From Pempheris klunzingeri (taxonomy: Eukaryota; Chordata; Actinopteri; Acropomatiformes; Pempheridae), in NCBI RefSeq assembly GCF_042242105.1, contig NC_092018.1, positions 26,592,167-26,656,166 on the forward strand: a stretch of DNA of 64,000 nt. Direction: 5' to 3'. Under the pieces are notes generated by a model, which saw only the letters and a list, made by a program, of their open reading frames with translations, ran no database searches and was not told where the DNA came from. Shown in pieces: positions 52,365 to 64,000 of this stretch (positions are counted from its first letter, which is position 1; every line of letters begins with the position of its first letter). Position numbers and translations under genes: made by a program.

Positions 52365-55300
52365 GTGTGTGACCTGATTAGGGCCATAGACCACAACGTG
52401 CTTGCTCCCGATTAGTAAGCATGACATTCCTCTTAGTCTGTGTGCGAGGCATATTTTTTAAGAGCAAATGAAATGATGACATGCAGTGCGGTGTTTGTCA
52501 GAGCAGTACTTATTATCCACATACTGGAGCTGCGTGGTGTGTGCGGTGTGTGTGGAGAGGCAGGTAGCGGGCTGAGGGGGTTAGACAGGCTGAGCTGGGA
52601 TGAAACACCGTGGAACAGGGAGACGGTAAGCCGCCGGTCTCCTAATTGTAAACTCTTGGGTCTTTGCTGCTTCTCCGGGGGAGTCTGGGATAAGAACCGG
52701 AGAACAAAAGATACACACGTCCATGTAAAACAGTCAAGCATAATGAAGCTACTCCCAATTCACAGCTGAATAACAGCGGTTTAACAGTGGGATGATATGG
52801 TCTTGTAAACAGCTTACATGAGCACGTGACCGAACGTATATTGTACGGGGAAACAGAAAGAGCAGAACACATACATATAATAATAGCACTTGAATTTAGG
52901 GCCTCACCTCATCTGCATCGGACTGCCTCTCCAGCAGGACCTGAGATTTGCTCACACTCCACTCCTTCCTGTTCTTTCTAGCAATCCTGTTGTCCTCCTC
53001 CGAGCGGGACAAAACCGAGGCCCTGCGATCGCTGGGACGGGACAACAAGGAACTGCTTGTGAATAATTGAGGGCAGAGAAAGAGATGCAATCATATAGAC
53101 AAACGGTGCTTTTGATACCAGCGGAGACAAAAATGACTGTGCAGCGAAAGCAGTGTCTGTGACGGCGACACAAGGTCAGACATGAGCAGGCAGGGGAGAG
53201 GGAGACGAGTGAAGCAGGGAGAGGATGTGGGGACTGACTCTTGGGAGGAAATGCAGGAGGGTCCGTCTGAGGAGGCGGAGCCGCTGGACAGGCCTGAGGA
53301 GGCGTTGGACAGGGTTGAGACAGTGGACATGCGTCGCAGGGTGGAGGACAGGATGTAGGGCATCACTACTGAGCCCACGCGACTCTTCTTCCTCTCTGTG
53401 AGAGAGCAGGGCTGGGACACACAAATGGGATTAAGCGTCATCGGGGATTCTTGGCAGGGGAGGAGCACAGTGACAGGCAAAACTCAGGGTTGCAATGGAC
53501 TGGCTGAAGGAAGATTTATTGTCCTGCGCTAATATAATATACACTGCTTTGAATGAGAAGAGTCTGATAGAAAGGCAAGAGGGCCTATAGCCTAAGTTGG
53601 CACCCTCTTACATTAAATTGAGTTTGTGGTTGGCAACGCACCAAGGTTATGACGCCATAATGCTTCTCCACTTTCTCCCGAAGGTCTTGGAAGCAAGTAA
53701 CCAGACGGTTGTGCAAAGGCTTCAGCTGCTCCGTCGTCTTCTCCCCGTGGATGCGAATCCCATCTGCCAAGAGAGGGATCTAGAGGGGACGATGAGCACA
53801 TTAAGTTCTCCCAGAACGTGGTTCTGATTTGACGCCAGTGTCAATGACAATGATGGCGGGAGGATTCACCTGCAGGGCGATGAGGTGTTTAAGGACCTCA
53901 ATGCGCTCGTGGTCCTCTGGGTGCTCTTGGATGTAGTTGTCAGTGAAGAATGCCTAGAGAGGACGAAAACAGGCTGAAAATTGGGCTTTTTTCAGCTTTT
54001 TTTTTAAACACGCTTAAAGTGCAGCTGCAAGCAACAATGAACAGGTCTGCACAGCATGACAAAGAGGCCACAGTGGCCCCCTTATGAATTAAACTTTGCA
54101 GCTCTGGCTTGAGGCCAGTCGGAACTCATGGTAATGAAAAAACAGGAAATACAAATTCATATTAATGTTTGCAGTTGTGTGATTTATCGGTTATTAGTGT
54201 GGTTCGGCAATGTTTGACAGCCATATATTCTTTTCCAAATCAATTACTTTAGAGCCACTGTGCACACAACCTGAACTGATTTAGCAAACAGCTAAAATCT
54301 CCTTATTACAGTGCAGTCAATATGTGGTGGGACAATGACACACGTTTGTTTGGGGGGGTATCTCGTATAGTGAACGTGAAAGCCAGTTTCTTGTACTTAG
54401 TGCTGTCAAAATGTAATGCACTTAATGTATTACTAAATGCTATAGTAAGTAGTGGAAATGCAAAGTATGAAGTGCATGCTGCCACTACAGCCTACTTGTG
54501 CACTCTACTGAAAGAAATGAAAATAAAAATCTAGCGTCAAACCTTCTCATAGTTGGAGAAGCCGCCCATGACAGCAGGGTCAACAATGCCGCTGAGCATC
54601 ATGGACAGTGGGTTGATGGACAGCGAGCGGTCACAGGCTTGCTGCTGCACGAGGTTACTCAGCTTTTCATTGGCCATCTCCATGGTTTCTACGGCGTTCT
54701 CCAAAGGACTGATTTCCTCCTGCCCGTCAGGAGAATTACATGAATAATAATGTCACTTTGAGAAATTTCTTTGAATAAAAAGGAACTGTAAAAAAACGGG
54801 AAACAAAGTTTGGAGCATCAAGGTTTTCTCTTACCACTGAGACAGATTTGACTTCAAACCATTTCAGAATCCCTGGGAAGCGATAGGCAGTGATGTAAGT
54901 TGTTCTCTCGATCCACATGGTCTGTAAGGCAGAATGAATATCAATAAAATTGACATTTTATCGTCTTTGTTAATCTTCAGAGTGAGGTATGCACTCAGAC
55001 AGGGTTGTTTACACATTTTTGAGGATTTATTGGTGTATGAGCCTGGTGCCTTAAAATAAATTCAAAAAGCGCTCACTGCAAATTCATTGTCTGGGTCCTT
55101 TTCACCTTTCCTAAAGGGCCTTGAATACTGGAACTGGTCCACTTCATTGGTTCTGTAATAGCTGCGAAAGAACAGCGAAGGACAGCAGTGAGTTAGCGGT
55201 TTGCCCAGAGAACTATAAATCCCAGGGTATTCACGAGAAAATAAATCAGCCTTTAAATGTTCTGTTACGCACTTTAATATCTGCTCTGGAACCCCCTTGT

Positions 55301-58300
55301 CTTTAAACTGGTGCGGCACGGTGAGAACAGGCTTGACAGTAAAGCTCTGGATGTCTGTGAAGTTCAGCTGAGGATAAAACCAGGAGCAGTGTGGGGGAGC
55401 AGACAAGCCAAAATTGTACTGGATCAGATTTTTTTTTTTCTTTTTTAAATCTGTAATTGTCAAGCAAGGCTAGAGAGTCTGCAGCCATGTTAGCAGCTCT
55501 GCGAGGCTCTGGGAGACACAGCAGTGCTTTCAGCTAAATGCTGATGTTGGCATGCAAACATGGTCACAGTGACTAATGCGTGCGTTTACCATTTCACCAT
55601 TTTAGTGTAGCTCATAAGCATGCTAACAGTTGCTAATTAGCAATAAACACAAAGCTGAGGCTGATGGGAAAACCATTAGTTCTGCATGATTTATTCATAA
55701 ACCAAAGTATCAGACAAATTTAATTATTAACCTGATGATGTCCTTAAATTAAAAATTACGGAATTACCGAAGTTTGAGAGGGACGTGAACGTCTCTGCAC
55801 ATTTCAAGACAATTTATTCAGTAGTTGTTGAGATTCATTAAAAATTCACTCAAAACCGGAAATGTCACCCCACTGTCCTCTCTGGGACACCACGCTAACA
55901 CGGCTCAAAAACCTTGATGAGAAATGGCTTCCGTGTGGTCTGTTACATAAGGATACACTGCCCAGGAGAGTTGCTGATGTTGTCTCCAGGGGGTGCTGTG
56001 CTGGTCATCCGTACTGCGTTGGGGAACTGTGAGAGGAGCTTTAAGCTGAAGTCTTCGAGCCACTCGTACTCTTTGCCACGGTAGATGAACATCTTGTTCT
56101 GTAGTAGACAATTTCAGTGTGCAACACAAAAAAAAAAAACAGAAAAAAAGCCAGAATCATGACCGAGCTTCTTTTCCATAATATATGAGAGGTGTGCTTG
56201 TGAAACGCTGCGACCGGGCCGTTGTTTGACATTTTCTCCTGTCATCAAAAAACCAATAACCTTTGAACATTTCTGCGCATTGCCCTGAGAAACGTTTCAG
56301 GAAGCTAAACTCATTGTATAAGCATGATGATTTCTCTAAGTTTATTGAGATAGGTAATTACTTCCTTACCCTGAGGAAAGAAGGGAATCCAAGTCCATAA
56401 TATCCTACAGCAAAGTACTCTGGCTGTGGCCGCATTGCATGCATGATATTTTCATAGAACTGGGCTTGTTTTTTCTGTGAAGGAGGACAAAAAAAAAAAA
56501 AATGTTAAGGCTGCCGTCCAAGCACACTGTGTTGCAATTAGTCTGTCAGTGGTTGCAAAATAAATCATTCATGATAAATTAATTCCAATAAATTTTTTAT
56601 AAAATGAATGCGGTTCCTCTCATTTTCTTTTATGTAATTATGAAAACTACTAAAGCGGAGAGACTTTATAAATAGATAACACACATTTCTTGCTAACAAT
56701 GCAATCATGTACAAACGAATTGTTTTCATATCAGTTAATGAAGCTGCCATCTGAAGAGGTTTTCGGAGGGATCGTGTTTTGTTTGTACGGCTGAATAACA
56801 ATGCACACGTCCTCTTACCAGCAGCTGGCTCAGCTCCATGAAGTCAAACATGTGGCTCTCATGCATCTTGGCCAGCTGCTTCCCCAGCTCAATGGCCTTC
56901 TCCCACATCTGAGAAGACATGTGCATCGCTCAGTTAAAAGGGGACATAAAGTATGAACACAAAAACACAGGAGCATGAGGTAGACTTTGCCATCTGGCTC
57001 CCACGGCTGTCCTCGCTGGAACCCCCCACCCCCCCGATCACCACCGCCACCACCACCACCAGCCCCCTCCTCTCCCCAGTCTCACAGCTTTGAAGGAAAA
57101 CAGTTGATATGGAACAGCCAGTGAGAGATCTGACTACTGACACAACAAAGAAACCTGTAGCTGGTGTGTGAGATTCAGTAACTTGTGGGTGACTAAAGTC
57201 ATTATGCAAAAGTGAAGAACTGAACTTTTGACACCAGCTCACTTATAGAGGAGTTAATACTTACCTTGCCCTTGTCTAGGTAGCATATGATCTCCTGAAT
57301 AAGCCTCTCTTTCAGCTCCTGTTGGGTCCATACGTGCTCTCCATCTCGAGGAATCAGATGAGGTGCGCACGGTTTGTCAGACCACTGGGGAGGCAAACGA
57401 TCAAAACTCAGCACATGGGGAAACATAAAGAAGCATGACAATATTGGCAAAGATTTAGCAGCTAAAACATAAAAGGTATTCTGATCTTCTTTAGGTTGAG
57501 GGGGAAAAAAAAGGGATTGTGATGTGTCAGAGACCTCTAGTAATTCAGCGTGCAGTAGCAGTGTGTAAGCCGCCTCTGTGTAGTTCTCACAGTCCAGGTG
57601 CAAATCTCGGAGCTTATACAGGTACCTGGTTAGAAAAGCACATCAGTTAGACACAGTTATCCTTGGGTACAAAAACCAGACACTCTGTGAGTGAGTCTGA
57701 CTCACCGGATATAAATGTCCTCCCTCTTTTTTTCTTTGTAGAAATTCTGTAAGAGAAAAATCTTGATTGCATATCTTTGAAGGAAAAAACAAAACAAAAC
57801 AAGACAGCAGAGGTGATTTGCTTTGCGTGCATGCATAAATAGCGTTAACCCATTGCTAAATATAGGAGGAGGGCGTACCAGGACATTGACAGTGCAGCTC
57901 ATGCGGTGCTCAGGGCTTTCGTCGTGTGTGATGGTGCGGTACGCCAGGAGATTCTCCAGCAGGCTGCTCAGCAGCAGCGCCAGCTCCTCTCCTGACTGTG
58001 ACAGGTATCTGTGGCGTCTGCAGTGCTCTAGTAACCTGCAAATACCAAGAAATATCCTTATCAGACGACTCTTTAGCTGTTAAGGGCCATTTGGAGTTTA
58101 TCAGTTTGCCAAAGCCTGTCCTTCCTCCTAATGAGCACATTAAAATCTGTTTTTGCCCCAGTGGGGTTTCTGAAATTGATCAGAGGTTGCTTACAGTTCT
58201 AATCGACTGTCTTGTCCTTCTGACTCCTTGAGGACTATTTCAAAAACACAATCATAAAGGCCTTTGTTGTAGTTTAGAAGCAATCCTCTGTGAATTCCCT

Positions 58301-61300
58301 ATCACAGTGAACTGAAGGATTTTTGACTGGTGCGTTTGACTACTTAAACAGCTCTCAGAATAAAAGAAATATTTTCTGTTTGATCAGCTCCTCTGCCTTA
58401 CGTTTTCTCCAGCAGGACTTTGTACTGCTCATCCCCTCGGCCTCCTTCTACCTCTTGATCCAATTTTGTTATCAGTTCGTTCTCAAACTGCAAAGATCAG
58501 ACGGGAATTAAAAAAAAAAACGCAACACACACATCACAAATGTCATATTTAGCCAGGGGCTGCTTCAGTCGAAAACACCAAAAAACACCAAATTGCTGAG
58601 CTTCTGAGATAGCTTTTTACCGTTTCAAACGTGCGTCCGGGGCTGAAGTTGTGCTCACACTGCATCATATCAAAGAAAATGGGGATGGTAGCTTTCCTCA
58701 GTTCAGGCTCAGGCACCAGTGTGACCTCCAGAATTGGCCCGACCATGGCTGGAATAAACTTCATTTTGTGCGGGCCTGAGGGACAACAAAACATTATCAC
58801 ACAGAAATATCATAGTATGATTTGAGAAGGCAATAAGCTGCACCTTCATTTCTCAACAAACAAGAGGACAAATCCAATAATGTGGGAAACAGAACAACAA
58901 CACACTGTGAAACTGGACAATAAAAAATATTGTCTTGCTGTTCCCCTCGCATTACTGGCAGCCAGTAAATTAACTATTCCACAAACTCTATGATAATGGC
59001 AGCATTATCAGATGGTGCAACATACTCACCAAGATTGTACCACATATCTCTGATCTTAAATCCAATAGTCTTCCTCATGTCTCCGTATCTGTGGCAAATG
59101 CAAATCAAACAACTGTTAAATTGAGTTCTCCATTTAACTAATATTTTTGATGAACTGTAAATGATCTCACTTGTTCAGTATCTTATTTCGTTTCTCTTGA
59201 GAGAAGGATTCCAGCTGCAGTGTCTTGTGGGTGAGGAATGCCACAGTCAAATGAAAGTAGTTATTCCACAGCTGCAAGGGGAGCAGAGTTTTCAATATTA
59301 ATACCATAATTACCTTTTCATAACACTAGCTTCTGATTTTGTGTTTAATAAAAAATGTGACCTCTGCCGAGGCGGGTAAGGACGAGACACACCTGTAGTT
59401 CAAAATGCGCCTGGTCCAGGAAATACATGTTGAGGACGTCCGAGTACTGGTTGATGGCCCTCAGGAAGACCTGCATCTGCACCAGGTTCATGATCATCCA
59501 GTCAGCGGGGAAGACGTCTCCCATGAGGTCCTTAAACATGATGAACGTCTCCATGAGGAAGTCCTGAGGGCGGCGCAAGCACAAAATGCACGCCGTCACT
59601 TAAAAGAAATACAATCGCAGATATCCAATAGACCCAAACTAAGCAAATCAAAAGCTGCGCTGGCACATGTCAGGCGCACACACTGCCCTCACCATTAATG
59701 GAGGACCACCGACATCCTCATCATGTCAGTCCAATCCATCGCATGAAATGTCTACAATCAATATTCTCTTAAGGAGCCGTAAGTGGCCTGGGTGGTTTAA
59801 TGCCGGTTATTGATGAGATGTTTCAGGACAAGAGTAGCCGACAGGGGAGGAACCAGGACACTTACGATGATATCCTGTCTTGTCTTGAAGGTGCTGATGT
59901 AGTGGGCGTAATGCATGTCATCCATTTGCTTCAGGATGGCCGTCATGCAGGCAAGATAGTGGCCCTGCCGCAGAGGAGTTCACCATTACTAACACGATTT
60001 CACTTTGAAGTATATTTCCAAAGAAAACCACACATTCACAGCACATATTCCATGTTGTATTCGTGTTACGGCTCTTAAAGGATTCGTGTGCTACTATGTT
60101 TAGGTATTGTTGATGTGGGTGCTATTAATATTGAAATGAATGCTGAGGATGTAGTTGTCAAGAACGTGTTTCAGCTGCGACATCAAAGCGTGTCTTACAA
60201 TGAGAGGCGAGGATCTGTCCATGCTGATGACAGTGCGATTAACCCGGCGAAGGAGCCGCTCCATTATCAGCTGAACGTGCCCTCTGGTTGGACCCTGCAC
60301 AGAGAGAACAGCCTCAGTTACAATTACAAGCTTAAACACAGCCACAGACACGCTCCACTCAAAAGGGGAAAAGATTGACAATTATCTCACTTTTTTCATT
60401 CATTTGCCAGGTGAAGGGAATTTCTTTTGTGGTGCTCACAGATTTGAAAAACTACATAAAAAAAATGCAATAGCACTGAGTCTTTCTGGAAGCACTGTTC
60501 CACGTACTATTCGAAATCCACTCTGTCAAAAGTTTTCTTTGGTCAAAGGAGGATACAAACTAGGGCTGAAACAATTAGTCATTTGACAGAAAAGAAACTG
60601 GCAACTATTTTGACTGGTTGTCCGCTAAAGTGATTTTCACATTTCATGCCTCTAAACTGGGAGATAATGCTAATTTTCTTTGTCCTAAATTATATAGAAT
60701 ATCTTTTGGATTGTTGGTCAGCCGAACAAAGAAGATTTCAAAGATGTCATCTCAGGCTTTGGGGAAAAATGTTGTCATTATTTTATGTTTTAAAGAAAAA
60801 TAAACAGTTGAAAACTGTATTCAGTGAGGTCCACTGATTACATCGAGTCATTTGGACATTCTTTGTGGAAAGAGATGTTGCTGCCATTTTTCAAGGCTGA
60901 GAGCTTCACAATACAAATTCCATTCAGCTCCATAGTAACACAAACTAACAAATAAAAAAAAAAAAAAATTAAAAAAAACAGTCTAACAACCTAAAATTAC
61001 CACCTCTTGGTTCTATGCCTCCGCCAACCAGACATATATCCTTTAATATACTGTGAGAAACGTGCTGTCTTCACTTAGACACTATTTTTTACAGAGGACT
61101 GATAAAGAGCTTTGCTACAAGGTGCAACAACAATCAATTGTGGTGGACTAGCAGAGGAACAGGAGACTCCCTTTCCTGGTTTATATCCAAGGAGAGCTAG
61201 TGAAGGGGTTCAAATCAATAAAAAAACAAACCCTGTACTGGACTAATAACACCGTATTAGTGTGTAAGTACAGCGAGAGAAACAAAAACAGAGTCAGATT

Positions 61301-63970
61301 CCTTGTGTATGTGTGTGTGTGTGTGTGTGTGTGTACACAATTAATATGATTCTGACAGAACACAATGCTGTGGCCATGACAGCAGATAATGCTTCAAATA
61401 TGGATGTTGCTGCAAAGAAGCTTAGTGTCACTAATTCAAACTATCTGACCAAATGTAAAATATGGTCACAATCTCCCCTTCTGTTCCAGAGCTACGGAGC
61501 TGAATGACGGCCAGGTAAGTACGTTCTAGGTAAGGTAGGTCACATGCTGTCATTGACCTTTGACCTTCTGCGTAAAAATGTCATCACTTTTATGCTCAGG
61601 AAATCTGTAGGACATTTTCTTACAGTGATCATATTAACTGAGCCAAAAATGTGTTTCATCAGTTCAGAGTGACTTTTGAGCCCCAAAATCTAATAAGATC
61701 ATCCTTGACTTCAAGTGGACGTGTCCGCTAGACGTGATGAAATCCCCTCAAGGCATTCTTGAGATACTGTGTTGGCAGCAATGAGATGTCCATATGTACA
61801 TGTGGACAGATAATCCAAAATATAATGTGTTGACACGGAGGCATAACAAAATCCAAACCATGTGCATGACTAGATGTTCTAGCTATCCATCCAGCTATTT
61901 GAGGCTGCTTATCTGGGTCTAGGTCATGGTGACAGCAGGCTAAGTAAGGTAGCCCAGACGTTCCTCTCCTTAGCTACGTCCTCCAGCTCCTCCAGGGAAT
62001 TATAAGATGCTACCGGACCAGATGGGATATGTAATTTCTCCAGCATGCTCTGGGACTGCCCCGGGGGTTCCTTCCAGTTGGACAAGCCAATAAAAACCTC
62101 TTAGGAGAAGCCGGAGTCATTTCAACTGTTCCTTTTTACTCTGCAGTCCCAACGGATGTCTGTGCTCTTTACCCTATCTCAGAGGGTGAGCCCCCAGAGG
62201 GGGAGCCCTTGGAGACAGCCCTCCAGTGGAGTTTAAACTAATTATTTGCCTGTGTCTAAAGTTGACTTCTGATTCCTCACCACATCCTTGCGGTCCAGGT
62301 TGTCCAACACCGTGCTGAGCAGTTGTGCACAGGCCTCATGGTCAGGTTTACTAGAGTGGTCGTCCAGCTGCCCACTCAGCTGGTCAGTAACAAGTGGCAG
62401 AAGCACATCTCTGCAGTCTGTGGCAACAGAGCAGAGACAGAATGTGCTCATTGGATCACAAAGCACATTTCCTCTTAACAGAGCTGACCTGACAAACTTG
62501 TATGTTGGTGTAAGGCGGAACGGAGTGTTTTTTTTTTCCCCCTTACATCTTGTGTGAAAAGTCATTAAGTGGTTTTTGAGCCTCAAGGACTCCTACCTGG
62601 CTGCCTGAAAAGGTCACTCTCCACCATTTTACACATGCAGCCCAGCTTCTGACGCACAAGCTGAGAGTCAGGAATGCTCTCAATGAACTTCGCTAGGAGA
62701 ACACTGATAAAAGGATGAAAGAAAAGAGTCATATTTTAGAGATTATTTCAGTTCTGTTCTTATCCAGTCATTATTGTCATTAATGAGCAGCACAAATGAC
62801 AGGTTGATTTTACAGCAGCAAAATTGAGAATAATGCCTCCTTTACTCAGAAGTAAATATGATAATTTGCACTGAGACAGGCAATTATCATTTCCTGCTGT
62901 GCAAACCCTCTGGAGAGTTACCTGAGCTCCACGGGATCAAACACAGTCTGGATGTCATTAATGATGCTGGGGAGGTATTTCAATATTGCTCCCTGAAAAA
63001 GCAAAGAATCAGGTCTCATCAGGCTGAAGCACAGAGATGTTATTTTATTCTTTAGTAAAACACGTTCTTACCAGAGCTTTTACTGAGCCTGCCAACAGGG
63101 AGCCCACACTTATTTTGTAGTTAATTTGTAAAACTTCAATAACTTGTCTGTAACAGTGGAATGCATTTCAACAGCTGGACTACTGCAGTCATTTGCATGC
63201 AAAACTGAAAAAAGATATCTCTACATAAAGAGTCTCACTGACTGCATTTCAGCTTTGTTTTCAAGCTAGAAAATGACAAATCGGTGGAATTTTCAAATGT
63301 TTCCATATCGTGTTTCATTTGATAATGCAAAAATAAAACTAGTAAAACAAAAACAGCTGCTGGGAAAAAAAGATTTCCTCAACATTTACCTTTATCTTCA
63401 CTCCCTCATCTAGCGGCCTGTCCATGAGTGTGTTGAAAGACAAAAAAAGGGTGCGAATGGAGTTGAAGAAAGCATCTCCATCCTCGCTGTTCCCGTAGAA
63501 TCTGTAAATCAAGGCCGGGTGTTGCATCACAAGCAGTCGTCCTTGGAATATGAGAGTCACAAGTGGATTCTTGTGTGGCAGCGCCTTTCGTACCTGAGAT
63601 AGAGGACCCGGGACTGTACAATAAACCTGAACAGGTATTTGAGAGCTTTGAGTGCTGCGTAGAGCCTCTCAGTCAGGACGGGCTCCTCGGCGTGGCCAAC
63701 GTAGTAGTTAAGCACCCTGGTTAGCTTCCTGAGAAAGTGAATGAGTCAGGCATCAAGGTCTGCTGCTAATTTGGTGTGGGTGGAGAAGACGAGCAAGAGG
63801 AGCACTAAAATTAAACAGTGTGAATGGATGCGAGCGATCAAAGGTTGGAAACACAGAATTGAGACTCACATGTAAGCCAAAGTGGCACTAAAGTGCTTGT
63901 TGATGTAGGTTTCCAAGACTGGGTTGAAGTGCTGGAATTTGATGTCACCGATAAGTGTGATTATAAATAC
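51914..63970 (-). CDS. dock5: DOCK5, dedicator of cytokinesis 5 (3' part; 5' end outside window)
   Basis: Rac guanine-nucleotide exchange factor (DOCK-A) acting with ELMO at the membrane. Thirty-one coding exons in matching phase give about 1162 codons (vertebrate DOCK5 is about 1870 aa). Minus-strand exons: 63970-63870, 63728-63594, 63501-63390, 62992-62922, 62703-62597, 62417-62281, 60294-60199, 59964-59866, 59563-59393, 59271-59171, 59088-59030, 58775-58621, 58487-58402, 58035-57879, 57746-57706, 57625-57535, 57384-57265, 56908-56819, 56474-56370, 56098-55957, 55354-55273, 55161-55077, 54921-54835, 54719-54543, 53953-53870, 53779-53642, 53411-53239, 53031-52908, 52684-52525, 52244-52126, 51997-51914. 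The first exons ([17 protein letters not shown]) are armadillo-like. DHR-2 runs about 58035-53642, with [13 protein letters not shown] and [10 protein letters not shown], the loop expected to hold the nucleotide-sensor valine. The tail has [28 protein letters not shown] and PPPPPPK, ending [18 protein letters not shown] and EKHYGVITL separate it from DOCK1 and DOCK2. Confidence 0.95.
52308..52370. repeat. (TG)n microsatellite in a dock5 intron
   Basis: A long TG run, interrupted by one CG, between the exons at 52126-52244 and 52525-52684. Confidence 0.92.
54014..54160. repeat. intronic fragment related to the 11.5-kb element end
   Basis: Contains TTAAAGTGCAGCTGCAAGCA followed by ACAATGAACAGGTCTGCAC. 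This resembles the TTAAAGCTGCAAGCAGCG left boundary at 11504-11535 in both motif and order. It lies in the dock5 intron between exons 53870-53953 and 54543-54719. Confidence 0.4.
60295..62280. other. large dock5 intron
   Basis: The largest intron seen in this part of dock5, 1986 bases between exons 62281-62417 and 60199-60294. It contains a (TG)n run at 61307-61334 and a degenerate LINE fragment at 61881-62195. No coding exon was seen inside. Confidence 0.8.
61881..62195 (-). mobile_element. degenerate LINE 3'-region fragment in a dock5 intron
   Basis: ATCCATCCAGCTATTTGAGG, CTTATCTGGGTCTAGGTCATGG, TAGCCCAGACGTTCCTCTCC and GCTCTGGGACTGCCCCGGGG occur in the order seen in a very common fish LINE, probably L2-type. 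They appear here as the complement of its coding strand. It is broken by indels and stop codons and is inactive. Confidence 0.6.
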
Positions 63971-64000
63971 CTGGTCATAAACAAAGGAGGAAACAGCATC

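Noticed and set aside
62242..62586. Minus-strand 114-aa frame starting MRLKNHLM
   Set aside because: Contains one true dock5 exon (62281-62417) plus read-through of both neighbouring introns, so it is not a separate gene.

Overview
ORGANISM. The window reads as nuclear DNA of a ray-finned (teleost) fish. It has intron-containing genes with GT..AG boundaries, long AT-rich introns and spacers, dense (CA)n/(TG)n microsatellites, and interspersed repeats whose wording I recognise from fish genomes. All identifiable proteins are vertebrate families. No bacterial, viral or organellar segment and no tRNA or rRNA gene was seen. LAYOUT. (1) 3.9-22.4 kb: two LRRTM4-type synaptic adhesion genes lie head to head, their start codons 14.4 kb apart (minus: ATG 5938, stop 3925; plus: ATG 20319, stop 22367). 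Each has the LRRTM layout: a tiny first coding exon holding only ATG+G, then one large exon with signal peptide, LRRs, one transmembrane helix and a C-terminal ECEV. (2) 11.5-16.6 kb: between them sits a repeat-bounded segment of about 5.1 kb. It carries an intronless 644-aa coiled-coil ORF on the minus strand, with in-frame 27-bp and 36-bp coding minisatellites, its own TATA box, heat-shock-element-like motifs upstream and a poly(A) signal. This is the least explained and most interesting part. (3) 22.4-39 kb: gene-poor spacer with simple repeats, a 40-bp higher-order minisatellite at 31.2 kb and a palindromic MITE at 34.9 kb. (4) 39.1-43.4 kb: a CTX-family (CXADR-like) two-Ig-domain membrane protein; all seven coding exons could be placed, giving 367 aa. 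(5) 46.2-47.6 kb: a single-exon 7TM receptor with T2R (bitter taste receptor)-like features. (6) 51.9-64.0 kb: the 3' part of dock5 on the minus strand, 31 coding exons with consistent phases, encoding about the last 1162 residues (armadillo-like region, DHR-2 GEF domain, proline-rich tail). The 5' part lies beyond the right edge. HOW THE GENES RELATE. They are not an operon-like unit. The LRRTM pair is a local duplication acting at synapses. The CTX protein is a junctional adhesion molecule, the 7TM gene a putative chemoreceptor, and dock5 a Rac activator. CONFIDENCE. Exon boundaries were placed by eye from splice signals, reading phase and remembered vertebrate homologues; the phase arithmetic closes for every multi-exon model. 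Repeat names rest on memory of common fish repeats and were not searched.
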